Below, piece after piece: positions 31,054 to 39,686 of a DNA stretch of 44,168 nt (position 1 is its first letter; each line of letters begins with the position of its first letter). Below the pieces are notes generated by a model that worked only from the letters and a program-made list of their open reading frames with translations, was not told where the DNA came from and did no database searches. Position numbers and translations under genes: made by a program. The stretch is from Desulfobacteraceae bacterium (GTDB taxonomy: Bacteria; Desulfobacterota; Desulfobacteria; Desulfobacterales; Desulfobacteraceae): positions 1 through 44,168 of the forward strand of contig JADGFI010000044.1 of assembly GCA_016743945.1 (NCBI GenBank). The letters are read 5' to 3'.

Positions 31054-33630
31054 ATGACCCAAGCAAATACAGCGCCAGCATCCCAGGATGACCTGCAGGA
31101 GATGATTGCCGAGGCGGATACAGGCGCACGAAATCCCGTCGGCACGATTCCCAAACGCGTTCTTTTTTTTGTTCCCCTGGCCTGGACATTGTTCCAGCTA
31201 TGGTATGCATCGCCCCTGCCTTTTAAATTAAATATCTTTGTTCTCAATGATACGGAAGCTAGAGCCATTCATCTGGCTTTTGCCATGTTTTTATCCTATA
31301 CGGCCTACCCCTCGTTCAAATCCTCTCCCAGGGACTATATCCCACTTCAGGACTGGTTCTTAGCTTTTGTGGCCGCCTTTTGTGCATCCTATCTTTATAT
31401 ATTCTATGTCCAGCTGTCCGACCGGCCCGGAGATCCCACCACCATCGATCTGGTGGTGTCGGTGATCGGACTTGTTCTCCTGCTGGAATCAACCAGAAGG
31501 GCCCTGGGGCCTCCGCTGATGGTGGTGGCCTGTGTGTTTATCATTTATACCTTTGGCGGGCCCCATATGCCCGATGTCATTGCCCACAAGGGAGCTAGTC
31601 TTGCCAAGGGCATGTACCACTACTGGCTGTCCACGGAAGGGGTTTACGGAGTGGCCCTGGGGGTTTCCACGGGCATGGTTTTCATGTTTGTCCTGTTTGG
31701 ATCCCTCCTGGAATCCGCAGGGGCTGGCAACTATTTTATCCGGACGGCGTATGCAGGCTTGGGCCATATGCGGGGAGGGCCTGCCAAGGCTGCGGTTGTT
31801 TCCTCGGGGCTGACAGGTTTAGTGTCAGGATCTTCCATCGCCAATGTGGTGACCACGGGAACCTTTACCATCCCTTTGATGAAAAAGGTCGGGTTTTCGG
31901 CTGAAAAAGCGGGCGCCGTTGAGGTTGCCGCGTCCACCAATGGTCAACTGACCCCACCGGTCATGGGGGCTGCGGCCTTTCTCATGGTAGAATATGTGGG
32001 CATCTCCTATGTGGAGGTCATTAAGCATGCTTTTTTACCGGCGATTATTTCCTATATTGCTCTGGTGTATATCGTACATCTGGAAGCCTGTAAAATGGGG
32101 CTTGAGGGGATGGAGCGACGGGTGACCAAAACCCTGGCCCAGAAGCTTTTGTCCTTTGTCATGACCATTTTGACCATTATTATCATCGGCGGGGTAACCT
32201 ATTACGGCCTTGGCTGGATAAAAACCGTTGCAGGATCTGCCACCATCTATGTGGTTTCCCTGCTGTTGGCCGTCTCCTATTTTGTCCTGCTCTGGTTTGC
32301 CTGTAAAGTGCCTGAACTGCCGGTCTCCCATGACATCGATGAGCTGCCGGATCTTGGATCCACGGCCCAGGCAGGATTTTATTTTTTACTCCCCATTGTT
32401 GTGCTCATGTGGTGTCTGACCGTTGAACGGCTTTCCCCCTCTTTGTCCGCCTATTGGGCCACCATGCTGCTCATTGTCATTGTGCTGACCCAGAGGCCCT
32501 TGAAAGGGTTTATCCGCAAGGTTGGCGGAGAAGAGTTTTCGTTTAAGCGCGGATTTGATGAGTTTGTGACCGGCCTTGTTTCCGGCGGCCGGAACATGAT
32601 CGGCATCGGGGTTGCCACGGCTGCCGCAGGCATTGTGGTGGGAACCGTTACCCTCACGGGTATCGGTCTTGTCATGACCGAATTTGTTGAGTTTATTTCG
32701 GGCGGTAACCTGATGCTCATTCTGTTTTTCACTGCCGTAATAAGTCTGATCCTCGGTATGGGGCTTCCCACCACGGCCAACTATATTGTGGTGTCCACCC
32801 TGATGGCACCGGTGATTGTGGATCTGGGGGCCCAGAACGGGCTTATAGTTCCCCTGATTGCGGTTCATTTGTTTGTGTTTTATTTTGGAATTCTGGCGGA
32901 CGACACGCCGCCTGTGGGGTTGGCAGCATTTGCCGCTGCCGGCATCTCCGGCGGAGATCCCATCAGGACCGGTATCCAGGGGTTTACCTATGATATCAGA
33001 ACCGCCATCCTGCCCTTTATGTTTATTTTTAACACAGAGCTTTTGATGATCGGGATCGGTTCCTGGTACCACTTGTTGATTGTGATCGTGACGGCTGTCA
33101 TTGCCATGCTGGTATTTGCTGCTGCCACCCAGGGTTATTTCCTGGTCAAGAGCCGGTTTTATGAAACCATTATCCTACTGCTGGTGACCTTTATGCTGTT
33201 CCGGCCCGGATATTTCTGGGACAAGTTTTATCCGCCCTTTGTGGAAAAACCCGGGGTTGAACTGGTTCAGATTGTTGAGACCATGGATCCGGGTTCCCAG
33301 CTTCGCCTGAGAATCAAAGGGGAAACCATGAGGGGGAAAGAATTCATCAAATCCATGATGCTCAAGGTGGGCAGTGCGCAAACCGGTGCGCAAAGGCTGG
33401 CGGAAATTGGATTTGAACTCCGGGAAGAAGAAGGTAAGGTTCTGGTGGACAATGTGGTGTTTGGCAGCAAGGCCGAAAAGATGGGCGTGGATTTTGACCA
33501 GGAGATTTTAATGGTGAAAATGCCTTCAAAACGGCCTCCCAAGCAGCTCATGTTCTTTCCTGCCCTGGGGCTTTTTGCTCTGATTTATTGGCTTCAAAAG
33601 CGGCGCAGGGATCGAACAGTCACCGTTTAA
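31054..33630 (+). CDS. TRAP transporter fused permease (DctQM-type, TAXI subfamily)
   Basis: The 858-residue protein fuses a small DctQ-like N-terminal membrane part to a large DctM-like permease, as is usual for TAXI systems. More than fifteen hydrophobic helices are visible. The GLVSGSSIANVVTTGTFTIPLMK and LGMGLPTTANYIVVSTLMAP segments are typical DctM re-entrant regions, and TPPVGLAAFAAAGI follows. A hydrophilic C-terminal part (about 735-830, DUF3394-like) resembles a PDZ-type fold and is followed by a last helix and an Arg-rich tail. Transport is driven by an ion gradient. A GGAGG lies before the ATG. It works with the upstream binding protein. Confidence 0.95.
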   Translation: MTQANTAPASQDDLQEMIAEADTGARNPVGTIPKRVLFFVPLAWTLFQLWYASPLPFKLNIFVLNDTEARAIHLAFAMFLSYTAYPSFKSSPRDYIPLQDWFLAFVAAFCASYLYIFYVQLSDRPGDPTTIDLVVSVIGLVLLLESTRRALGPPLMVVACVFIIYTFGGPHMPDVIAHKGASLAKGMYHYWLSTEGVYGVALGVSTGMVFMFVLFGSLLESAGAGNYFIRTAYAGLGHMRGGPAKAAVVSSGLTGLVSGSSIANVVTTGTFTIPLMKKVGFSAEKAGAVEVAASTNGQLTPPVMGAAAFLMVEYVGISYVEVIKHAFLPAIISYIALVYIVHLEACKMGLEGMERRVTKTLAQKLLSFVMTILTIIIIGGVTYYGLGWIKTVAGSATIYVVSLLLAVSYFVLLWFACKVPELPVSHDIDELPDLGSTAQAGFYFLLPIVVLMWCLTVERLSPSLSAYWATMLLIVIVLTQRPLKGFIRKVGGEEFSFKRGFDEFVTGLVSGGRNMIGIGVATAAAGIVVGTVTLTGIGLVMTEFVEFISGGNLMLILFFTAVISLILGMGLPTTANYIVVSTLMAPVIVDLGAQNGLIVPLIAVHLFVFYFGILADDTPPVGLAAFAAAGISGGDPIRTGIQGFTYDIRTAILPFMFIFNTELLMIGIGSWYHLLIVIVTAVIAMLVFAAATQGYFLVKSRFYETIILLLVTFMLFRPGYFWDKFYPPFVEKPGVELVQIVETMDPGSQLRLRIKGETMRGKEFIKSMMLKVGSAQTGAQRLAEIGFELREEEGKVLVDNVVFGSKAEKMGVDFDQEILMVKMPSKRPPKQLMFFPALGLFALIYWLQKRRRDRTVTV

Positions 33631-33653
33631 ATTAACCGTATAGGAGAGAGCTC

Positions 33654-34094
33654 ATGTTTAATAAAATACTGGTTCCCATAGACATCGATTATCCGAGGAC
33701 CTCCAAGGCTGTCTATGACAATGCAGCGGAACTTGCTTCCCTAAGCGGTGCACAGATCCGTATTGTCAGCGTGATGCCGGGTTTTTCCATGCCCATCGTC
33801 GCATCCTATGTCACCGAAGAGATAAAAACAGAGGCCAGGAATCATTTTAAAGAATCCCTGGAAACATTTATTCAAGAAAACTGCCAGGGAGCCACAACGG
33901 TTTCCCACAAGGTAATGGTGGGCAAACATCATGAAGAGATTTTGAAGATGGCCGAGAAATGGGGAGCAGACCTGATTGTGGTCTACCACAACCATCGGCG
34001 CAAGATTAATGAGGCATTTTCACAAAACTGTGCCCAGAAGATCGTGAAAAATGCAGACTGCTCGGTATTGAGATTGCGCAATGTTTTAAGCTGA
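33654..34094 (+). CDS. UspA-family protein lacking the ATP-binding glycine motif
   Basis: The 146-residue protein has the universal stress protein fold: KILVPID at the start, then ADLIVVYHNHRR and the final CSVLRLR strand. The usual G-2x-G-9x-G(S/T) nucleotide motif is absent. In its place is a HNHRRKINEAFSQN segment, so ATP binding as in MJ0577 or TeaD is doubtful. It sits 23 bases after the TRAP permease, the position occupied by TeaD-type regulators of TRAP transport, so a role in tuning uptake is a reasonable inference. A terminator follows. Confidence 0.85.
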   Translation: MFNKILVPIDIDYPRTSKAVYDNAAELASLSGAQIRIVSVMPGFSMPIVASYVTEEIKTEARNHFKESLETFIQENCQGATTVSHKVMVGKHHEEILKMAEKWGADLIVVYHNHRRKINEAFSQNCAQKIVKNADCSVLRLRNVLS

Positions 34095-34129
34095 TTTAAA
34101 CCCTTCTTTTTAAGGCTTCTATTGACAGA

Positions 34130-34185
34130 CACAAAGGCTTTGGCTAACATCTCGCGGTGTAAGGCCAAAGCCTTTGTGCTTTTCG
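34130..34185 (+). terminator. terminator closing the TRAP operon
   Basis: A 15-base perfect inverted repeat (34130-34144 / 34164-34178) with a 19-base loop is followed by CTTTT. It ends the TRAP-usp unit and separates it from the sulfurylase/APS kinase gene. Confidence 0.8.
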
Positions 34186-34247
34186 GTTTACTGGTATTTG
34201 TAACCGAAGGGGCGGAGCTATGTTTATGGAATGTATATGGGGGGAAA

Positions 34248-35939
34248 ATGAAATCCGATCAATTGGTTAATCTTCTTGTTCCTGAAGAACAGCAATCTGT
34301 TCTTAAAAAACTGTCGTCTTCCATGTTGGATGTTATTTTAAATGACCGGCAGATTTGTGATTTTGAACTGCTGGCCACAGGCGTCTTTTCCCCCTTAAAC
34401 GGGTTCATGAAACAGATTGATTATGAGTCTGTCCTGGACCGCATGCGCCTTGAATCTGGAGAACTCTGGCCGGTTCCCATCTGCCTGGATATTGCCCAAA
34501 ACCTTGCTGCCACCCTTGAAACCGGCCAATCTGTCACTCTGAGAGATCAGGAAGGCTTCCTTCTGGGCATCATGACCATCGAAGACATCTGGCCCCTTGA
34601 TATAGAAAAAGAAGCACAACACCTTTATAATACCCTGGACAAAACCCATCCCGGTGTTGACTACCTGTACCATAAATCCGGTAAATATTATATCGGTGGC
34701 GAAATCCAGGCCCTGAGCCTTCCCATCCACTCTGATTTTAAACAGATTCGGAAAACACCGGCTGAAGTGCGCAAGACTTTTTCCAAGCTTGGCTGGAAGA
34801 AAATTGTCGGGTTTCAGACCCGTCAGCCCATTCATCGGCCCCAGTTTGAAATGACCATCCAGGCCATGCAAAAAGCCCATGCCAATCTTTTGATTCTTCC
34901 CATCGCAGGGGTTACAAAGCCGGGGGATTTTGATCATTTCACCCGTATGCGCTGTTACCAGAAAGTGGCAACCCATTATCCTCCAGATTCCTATGTGCTC
35001 AACCTGCTGCCCCTGGCCATGCGAATGGCAGGTCCCCGGGAAGCCATCCTCCATATGATCATCGGGAAAAATTTTGGGTGCACCCATTTTGTCATCGGCC
35101 ATGACCACGCCTCTCCGGGCAATGACAGCAGCAATATCCCTTTTTATAAATTTGATGAGGCAACTCAACTTGCCAGCAATGTCACGGGGGAACTGGGCGT
35201 TGAGACCGTCACCTTTGAAGAGATGGTCTATCTTCCCTTTGAGGACGAATATAAAATTGCCAGCCAGGTCCCCCAAAAAATAGACACCATTTCCTTTACC
35301 GGAACCGACATCCAAAAAAGAATCAGATCAGGCAAAAAAGTTCCGGACTGGGCCACTTTCCCGGAAGTGATCCATGAACTTCAAAAATCCTATCCCCCGC
35401 CGTTAAACCAGGGACTGACCATATTTTGCACAGGACTTTCAGGTGCCGGTAAATCCACCATCGCCAAGGTTCTCTACTCAAGATTTCTTGAAATAGGAAC
35501 ACGGCCTGTCACCCTTCTTGACGGAGACATCGTCCGAAGAAATCTGTCTTCAGAACTCAATTTTTCCAAGGAACACCGGGATATCAACGTCAAACGAATC
35601 GGATTTGTCGCCTCGGAAATCACTAAAAACCGCGGCATCGCCATTTGCGCACCCATCGCCCCCTATGAAAAAACAAGGGCCCAGATAAGAGAATCCATCG
35701 AAGCCCATGGCGGATTCTTTGAAGTTCACGTGTCCACCCCCATCATTGAATGTGAAAAAAGGGACCGAAAGGGCATGTATGCCAAGGCAAGGGCAGGCCT
35801 TTTAAAAGGCTTTACCGGCGTGGATGATCCCTATGAAGACCCTTCCAACCCGGAATTGAGAATCAACACAACCAATCTGACTCCAGATGAAGCCGCCCAG
35901 GAAGTCCTGCTCTACATCAGCCAGAAAGGGTTTATTTAA
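34248..35939 (+). CDS. bifunctional ATP sulfurylase / APS kinase
   Basis: The product is 563 residues from ATG 34248. The open frame extends back to 34122 through the terminator, so that longer start is rejected; GGGGGAAA precedes the chosen ATG. Residues 1-390 form an ATP sulfurylase and about 391-563 an APS kinase with P-loop GLSGAGKST (near 396), DGDIVRRNL and an ICAPIAPYEKTR segment. Together they would convert sulfate and ATP to APS and then PAPS. In the sulfurylase, the normally invariant second His of HxxH is Gln (QTRQPIHRPQ, near 190), and the usual GRDHAGPG reads GHDHASPG (near 283). The kinase looks intact. Position ahead of rmlBACD and near a sulfotransferase suggests PAPS for glycan sulfation rather than respiratory sulfate activation. 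Confidence 0.9.
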   Translation: MKSDQLVNLLVPEEQQSVLKKLSSSMLDVILNDRQICDFELLATGVFSPLNGFMKQIDYESVLDRMRLESGELWPVPICLDIAQNLAATLETGQSVTLRDQEGFLLGIMTIEDIWPLDIEKEAQHLYNTLDKTHPGVDYLYHKSGKYYIGGEIQALSLPIHSDFKQIRKTPAEVRKTFSKLGWKKIVGFQTRQPIHRPQFEMTIQAMQKAHANLLILPIAGVTKPGDFDHFTRMRCYQKVATHYPPDSYVLNLLPLAMRMAGPREAILHMIIGKNFGCTHFVIGHDHASPGNDSSNIPFYKFDEATQLASNVTGELGVETVTFEEMVYLPFEDEYKIASQVPQKIDTISFTGTDIQKRIRSGKKVPDWATFPEVIHELQKSYPPPLNQGLTIFCTGLSGAGKSTIAKVLYSRFLEIGTRPVTLLDGDIVRRNLSSELNFSKEHRDINVKRIGFVASEITKNRGIAICAPIAPYEKTRAQIRESIEAHGGFFEVHVSTPIIECEKRDRKGMYAKARAGLLKGFTGVDDPYEDPSNPELRINTTNLTPDEAAQEVLLYISQKGFI

Positions 35940-35943
35940 AATT

Positions 35944-37047
35944 ATGAGAAATATCTTAGTTACCGGCGGTGCAGGATTTATCGGCACCAATTTTGTCTAT
36001 TACTGGTTGGCAAAATATCCGGAAGACCATGTTGTTGTTCTGGATGCATTAACCTATGCCGGCAACAGGGAAAACCTGACCGAGGCTGAAACAAATCCCA
36101 AATTTAAATTTGTCCATGGCAATATCCTGGACCAACCCCTTGTTGAGTCTCTGCTTAAAAACCATAAGATTGACACGTTAGTACATTTTGCAGCTGAATC
36201 CCACGTGGACAGATCCATCCACGGCCCGGATGAATTCATTAACACCAATATCGTTGGGACCCATACACTGCTTAAAACTGCCAAAAAAGTCTGGCTGGAT
36301 GAAAATCCAAGACCCCATCGTTTCCACCACATCTCAACAGACGAAGTATATGGATCTTTGAAACCGGATGATCCCCCCTTTGCCGAAAACACCCCCTATG
36401 CACCCAATTCACCCTATGCCGCCAGCAAAGCATCATCAGACCATCTGGTCCGGGCCTACCACGAAACCTATGGGCTGCAGACAAGTATCAGCAACTGCTC
36501 CAACAATTATGGCCCATACCAGTTTCCTGAAAAACTTATTCCCTTAATCATTACCAATATCCTTAACGGAAAACCGCTGCCCGTTTACGGTGACGGCCGA
36601 CAGATCCGTGACTGGCTATATGTGGATGACCACAACCTGGGGGTTGATCTGATTCTGGAAAAAGGCAACGCGGGAGAAATCTATAACATAGGCGGAAACA
36701 ATGAGTGGACCAATATTGATATTGTCAAAACCATATGCAATCTAATCCATGAAAGAGTGTCCCGGAACAAAGACCTTTTAAAAAGATATCCAAACTGCAC
36801 ATCAGCTAAAGGCAATCATCCCCAAACCCTTATCACACATGTAACGGACAGATTAGGCCATGACCGCCGCTATGCCATTAATGCTGAAAAGATTTCTTCC
36901 GGGCTTGGTTATTCACCCGCACAGTCTTTTGAAACCGGTATCAGAAAAACCCTGGAATGGTTCCTGGACAAGGAAGACTGGTGGAGGAGAATCATGGATG
37001 GATCATACAGCAAATGGATAGCTGTCAATTACGATGATCCGAAATAA
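35944..37047 (+). CDS. rmlB: dTDP-glucose 4,6-dehydratase
   Basis: The 367-residue extended-SDR enzyme starts at ATG 35944 with the NAD motif GGAGFIG (8-14). It carries AAESHVDRS, the catalytic STDEVYGSL segment with Asp-Glu, and Y-x3-K as YAASKASSDH. The C-terminal part holds the GDGRQIRDWLYVDDH substrate region. It forms dTDP-4-keto-6-deoxyglucose. It starts four bases after the sulfurylase/kinase stop and leads rmlA, rmlC and rmlD, so the whole set is likely one transcript. Confidence 0.97.
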   Translation: MRNILVTGGAGFIGTNFVYYWLAKYPEDHVVVLDALTYAGNRENLTEAETNPKFKFVHGNILDQPLVESLLKNHKIDTLVHFAAESHVDRSIHGPDEFINTNIVGTHTLLKTAKKVWLDENPRPHRFHHISTDEVYGSLKPDDPPFAENTPYAPNSPYAASKASSDHLVRAYHETYGLQTSISNCSNNYGPYQFPEKLIPLIITNILNGKPLPVYGDGRQIRDWLYVDDHNLGVDLILEKGNAGEIYNIGGNNEWTNIDIVKTICNLIHERVSRNKDLLKRYPNCTSAKGNHPQTLITHVTDRLGHDRRYAINAEKISSGLGYSPAQSFETGIRKTLEWFLDKEDWWRRIMDGSYSKWIAVNYDDPK

Positions 37048-37070
37048 ATGTCTGAAAGGAAAAATTAATC

Positions 37071-37940
37071 ATGCGTAAAGGAATTATACTTGCCGGCGGA
37101 TCAGGAACTAGGCTGTATCCTTTGACCTATTCGGTCAGCAAACAGCTCATGCCGGTGTATGACAAGCCCATGATCTACTATCCCCTGTCAACACTTATGC
37201 TTTCAGGTGTTACACAGATACTGATCATCACCACCCCTGGGGATCTCGACAACTTCAGACATCTTCTGGGTGACGGGTCTCAATGGGGTATTTCCCTTAC
37301 CTATGCCGTCCAGCCTTCTCCGGATGGATTGGCCCAGGCCTTTATTATTGGAGAACGCTTTATAAAAAATGACCCTGTCACCTTGATTCTGGGGGATAAT
37401 ATTTTCTATGGTGAAGGGTTGTCAGACCGCCTTCAGGTGATAGCCAAAAAAAACAAAGGCGCCACCGTTTTCGGGTATTATGTCAAAGATCCCCAGCGGT
37501 ACGGCGTGGTAGGATTTGACAACAAGGGCAGCGTCATCAGCCTGGAAGAGAAACCTGATATCCCAAAGTCCAAGTACGCGGTTACCGGACTTTATTTTTA
37601 CGACAATGATGTGATCCGCATTGCCAAAGAGATCAAACCCTCGTCCCGGGGAGAACTTGAAATAACAGATGTAAACAAAGCATACCTGCGCCAGGGCAAT
37701 TTGAATGTGGAGTTGTTCAGCCGGGGGACGGCCTGGCTTGATACCGGGACCCACAAGTCCCTTCTGGATGCAGCTACCTTTATTAAAGTTGTGGAAGATC
37801 GACAGGGACTCAAAATTGCCTGCCCGGAAGAAATCTCCTTTAGAATGAAACACATCTCTGCAGAACAGTTGGAAAAACTGGCTGAACCCATGAAGAAAAA
37901 TGGTTATGGCCAATATTTATTAGATCTTTTAAACGAATAG
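37071..37940 (+). CDS. rmlA: glucose-1-phosphate thymidylyltransferase
   Basis: The 289-residue enzyme has the nucleotidyltransferase opening GIILAGGSGTRLYPLT, the SKQLMPVYDKPMIYYP segment, LGDNIFYG with the metal-binding Asp, and the FGYYVKDPQRYGVV and SLEEKP strands diagnostic of RmlA. It makes dTDP-glucose from dTTP and glucose-1-phosphate, the first step to dTDP-L-rhamnose. A GAAAGGA ribosome site is present. The length is typical of the long RmlA type that is feedback-inhibited by dTDP-rhamnose. Confidence 0.98.
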   Translation: MRKGIILAGGSGTRLYPLTYSVSKQLMPVYDKPMIYYPLSTLMLSGVTQILIITTPGDLDNFRHLLGDGSQWGISLTYAVQPSPDGLAQAFIIGERFIKNDPVTLILGDNIFYGEGLSDRLQVIAKKNKGATVFGYYVKDPQRYGVVGFDNKGSVISLEEKPDIPKSKYAVTGLYFYDNDVIRIAKEIKPSSRGELEITDVNKAYLRQGNLNVELFSRGTAWLDTGTHKSLLDAATFIKVVEDRQGLKIACPEEISFRMKHISAEQLEKLAEPMKKNGYGQYLLDLLNE

Positions 37941-37948
37941 AATCGAAA

Positions 37949-38497
37949 ATGAAATATACCCAACTTAATATACCGGATATTGTTTTAATCGAACCCCAGG
38001 TATTCGGTGACCACCGGGGCTTCTTCATGGAAACCTTTCGGGAAGACGAGTTTAAGAAAAATGTTGTTCCTGCAGCCTTTGTCCAGGACAACCACAGCAA
38101 ATCCACCCGGGGCATTCTAAGGGGACTCCATTACCAGATTAAACAGCCTCAGGGCAAACTTGTCCGAGTGATTTCAGGTGAAGTTTTTGATGTGGCAGTT
38201 GACATAAGGAAAGCGTCCCCTTTCTTTGGAAAATGGACAGGTGCCGTTCTTTCGGCAGAAAACAAAAAAATGTTCTGGGTTCCCCCAGGCTTTGCCCACG
38301 GTTTTTATGTATTAAGCAATGAAGCGGAATTTACCTATAAATGCACTGCTTATTATGCACCTGAACACGAAAGAAGTATCCGATGGGATGATCCTTCCAT
38401 TGCCATTGATTGGCCAATCCTTCCAGGCGCATTTCCCATATTATCACAAAAAGATGAAGAGGGATTCACCTTGGAAAATGCAGAGGTGTTTGAATGA
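37949..38497 (+). CDS. rmlC: dTDP-4-dehydrorhamnose 3,5-epimerase
   Basis: The 182-residue cupin has the RmlC landmarks: FGDHRGFFMETF, the catalytic His in ILRGLHYQ, KLVRVISGEVFDVAVDIR, and VPPGFAHGFYVLS, then YKCTAYYAPEHE with the active-site Tyr. It epimerises C3 and C5 of the 4-keto-6-deoxy sugar. It lies 8 bases after rmlA, and its stop overlaps the start of rmlD by 4 bases (ATGA). Confidence 0.98.
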   Translation: MKYTQLNIPDIVLIEPQVFGDHRGFFMETFREDEFKKNVVPAAFVQDNHSKSTRGILRGLHYQIKQPQGKLVRVISGEVFDVAVDIRKASPFFGKWTGAVLSAENKKMFWVPPGFAHGFYVLSNEAEFTYKCTAYYAPEHERSIRWDDPSIAIDWPILPGAFPILSQKDEEGFTLENAEVFE

Positions 38498-39357
38498 AAG
38501 TTCTACTCCTCGGAGCCAACGGCCAATTAGGGTGGGAACTTACCCGCACATGCCCGGAAAATATTATCCTGAGCACCTGTGACTATCCAAAAGTAGATTT
38601 TTTTAGTTCCACCAGTATCAGCGAGTGCATCAGTTCAACCAGACCCGATTGCATCATCAATGCCGCAGCTTACACGGCCGTGGACAAGGCAGAACAGGAA
38701 CAGGATTTGGCTTACAGGATAAATCATGAAGCCGTTCGTGAAATATCCGAAATCTGTAGTCAAAACGCCATTTCCCTGGTTCATATTTCCACGGATTTTA
38801 TTTTCAACGGCCAGAACTTCAAGCCCTATAAGCCTGATGATACCCCGGACCCGGTATCGGTCTACGGCAAATCAAAATTAAAAGGGGAGCAGGCAGTTCG
38901 CAGCATCTTAGGTGACCAGGCATTGATCATCAGAACAGCCTGGCTTTATTCCTCCCATGGCAGCAATTTTGTAAAAATAATGCTTCGCCTCATGGCTGAA
39001 AAACCAAGCCTGAATGTCATAGACGAACAGATCGGAACCCCCACCTGGGGCTTTGGCCTGGCCCGGGCCATCTGGACCGCCCTTGAAAAAAATATAAAGG
39101 GTACCCATCAGTTTACAGATGCCGGTGTCGCCTCCTGGTATGATTTTGCCATAGCTATTCAGGAAGAAGGAATTAAGGCAGAACTCCTGGGCAAAGCCAT
39201 CCCAATTTTGCCCGTTCCGTCCCGTCTGTTTCCAACCCCTGCAAAAAGGCCCATGTACAGTGTCCTTGACAAAACATCCTTTTGGCAGGCCGCAGGAACA
39301 ACGCCCGTTCACTGGCGTGTCCAGCTTCGATCCATGCTAAAGGAAGTTCTTCCATGA
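38494..39357 (+). CDS. rmlD: dTDP-4-dehydrorhamnose reductase
   Basis: The 287-residue SDR enzyme has LLGANGQLGWEL at the N-terminus, NAAAYTAVDKAEQE, the STDFIFNG segment, and VYGKSKLKGE with the catalytic Tyr and Lys, followed by RTAWLYSSHGSNFVK. It performs the final NADPH-dependent reduction to dTDP-L-rhamnose. It overlaps rmlC by ATGA. Its own stop overlaps, by another ATGA, the ATG of a ruined second rmlB. Confidence 0.97.
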   Translation: MKVLLLGANGQLGWELTRTCPENIILSTCDYPKVDFFSSTSISECISSTRPDCIINAAAYTAVDKAEQEQDLAYRINHEAVREISEICSQNAISLVHISTDFIFNGQNFKPYKPDDTPDPVSVYGKSKLKGEQAVRSILGDQALIIRTAWLYSSHGSNFVKIMLRLMAEKPSLNVIDEQIGTPTWGFGLARAIWTALEKNIKGTHQFTDAGVASWYDFAIAIQEEGIKAELLGKAIPILPVPSRLFPTPAKRPMYSVLDKTSFWQAAGTTPVHWRVQLRSMLKEVLP

Positions 39358-39652
39358 AAAATCTTTATGTTAGAGGTGGTGCAGGAGTTATCGGCCCCCA
39401 TTTTGTGGGAACCAATCCTCCTAATGAATGCAAACTAAATTACATGAGCACAATTAGATCCATAATAAACGCTGCACGTAGTCGGTGCCTTTTGACATGC
39501 CTTGCTTTTGAACCAAGGCCAGTGATAAATTTAGTTCAGGTTAATAAATTTGTATTCCTAAGCACCCAGCAGAGTCTTTTAAAACTGGTGTCAGAAAAAA
39601 TTTAGCCTTGTACTTAGAAAACCAGGCATACTGGCGACGGATTAAGGCGTGA
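39354..39652 (+). pseudogene. internally deleted second copy of rmlB
   Basis: The ATG at 39354 opens a frame starting MKNLYVRGGAGVIG, a degraded form of the RmlB NAD motif with T changed to R and F to V. Recognisable similarity ends after about 20 residues. At 39566-39652 another frame encodes PAESFKTGVRKN, then YLENQAYWRRI and a stop, which is the RmlB C-terminal end. About 290 codons of the enzyme body are gone and replaced by roughly 150 bases I cannot place. The ATGA overlap with rmlD shows it was once translationally coupled to it. Confidence 0.75.
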
Positions 39653-39686
39653 GTTATTGGGATTGGTTGAATATGAATTATAAGAA

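Noticed and set aside
34122..34247. 42-residue N-terminal extension of the sulfurylase/APS kinase
   Set aside because: The extension is encoded by the terminator hairpin and begins with TTG; the ATG at 34248 has a proper ribosome site.
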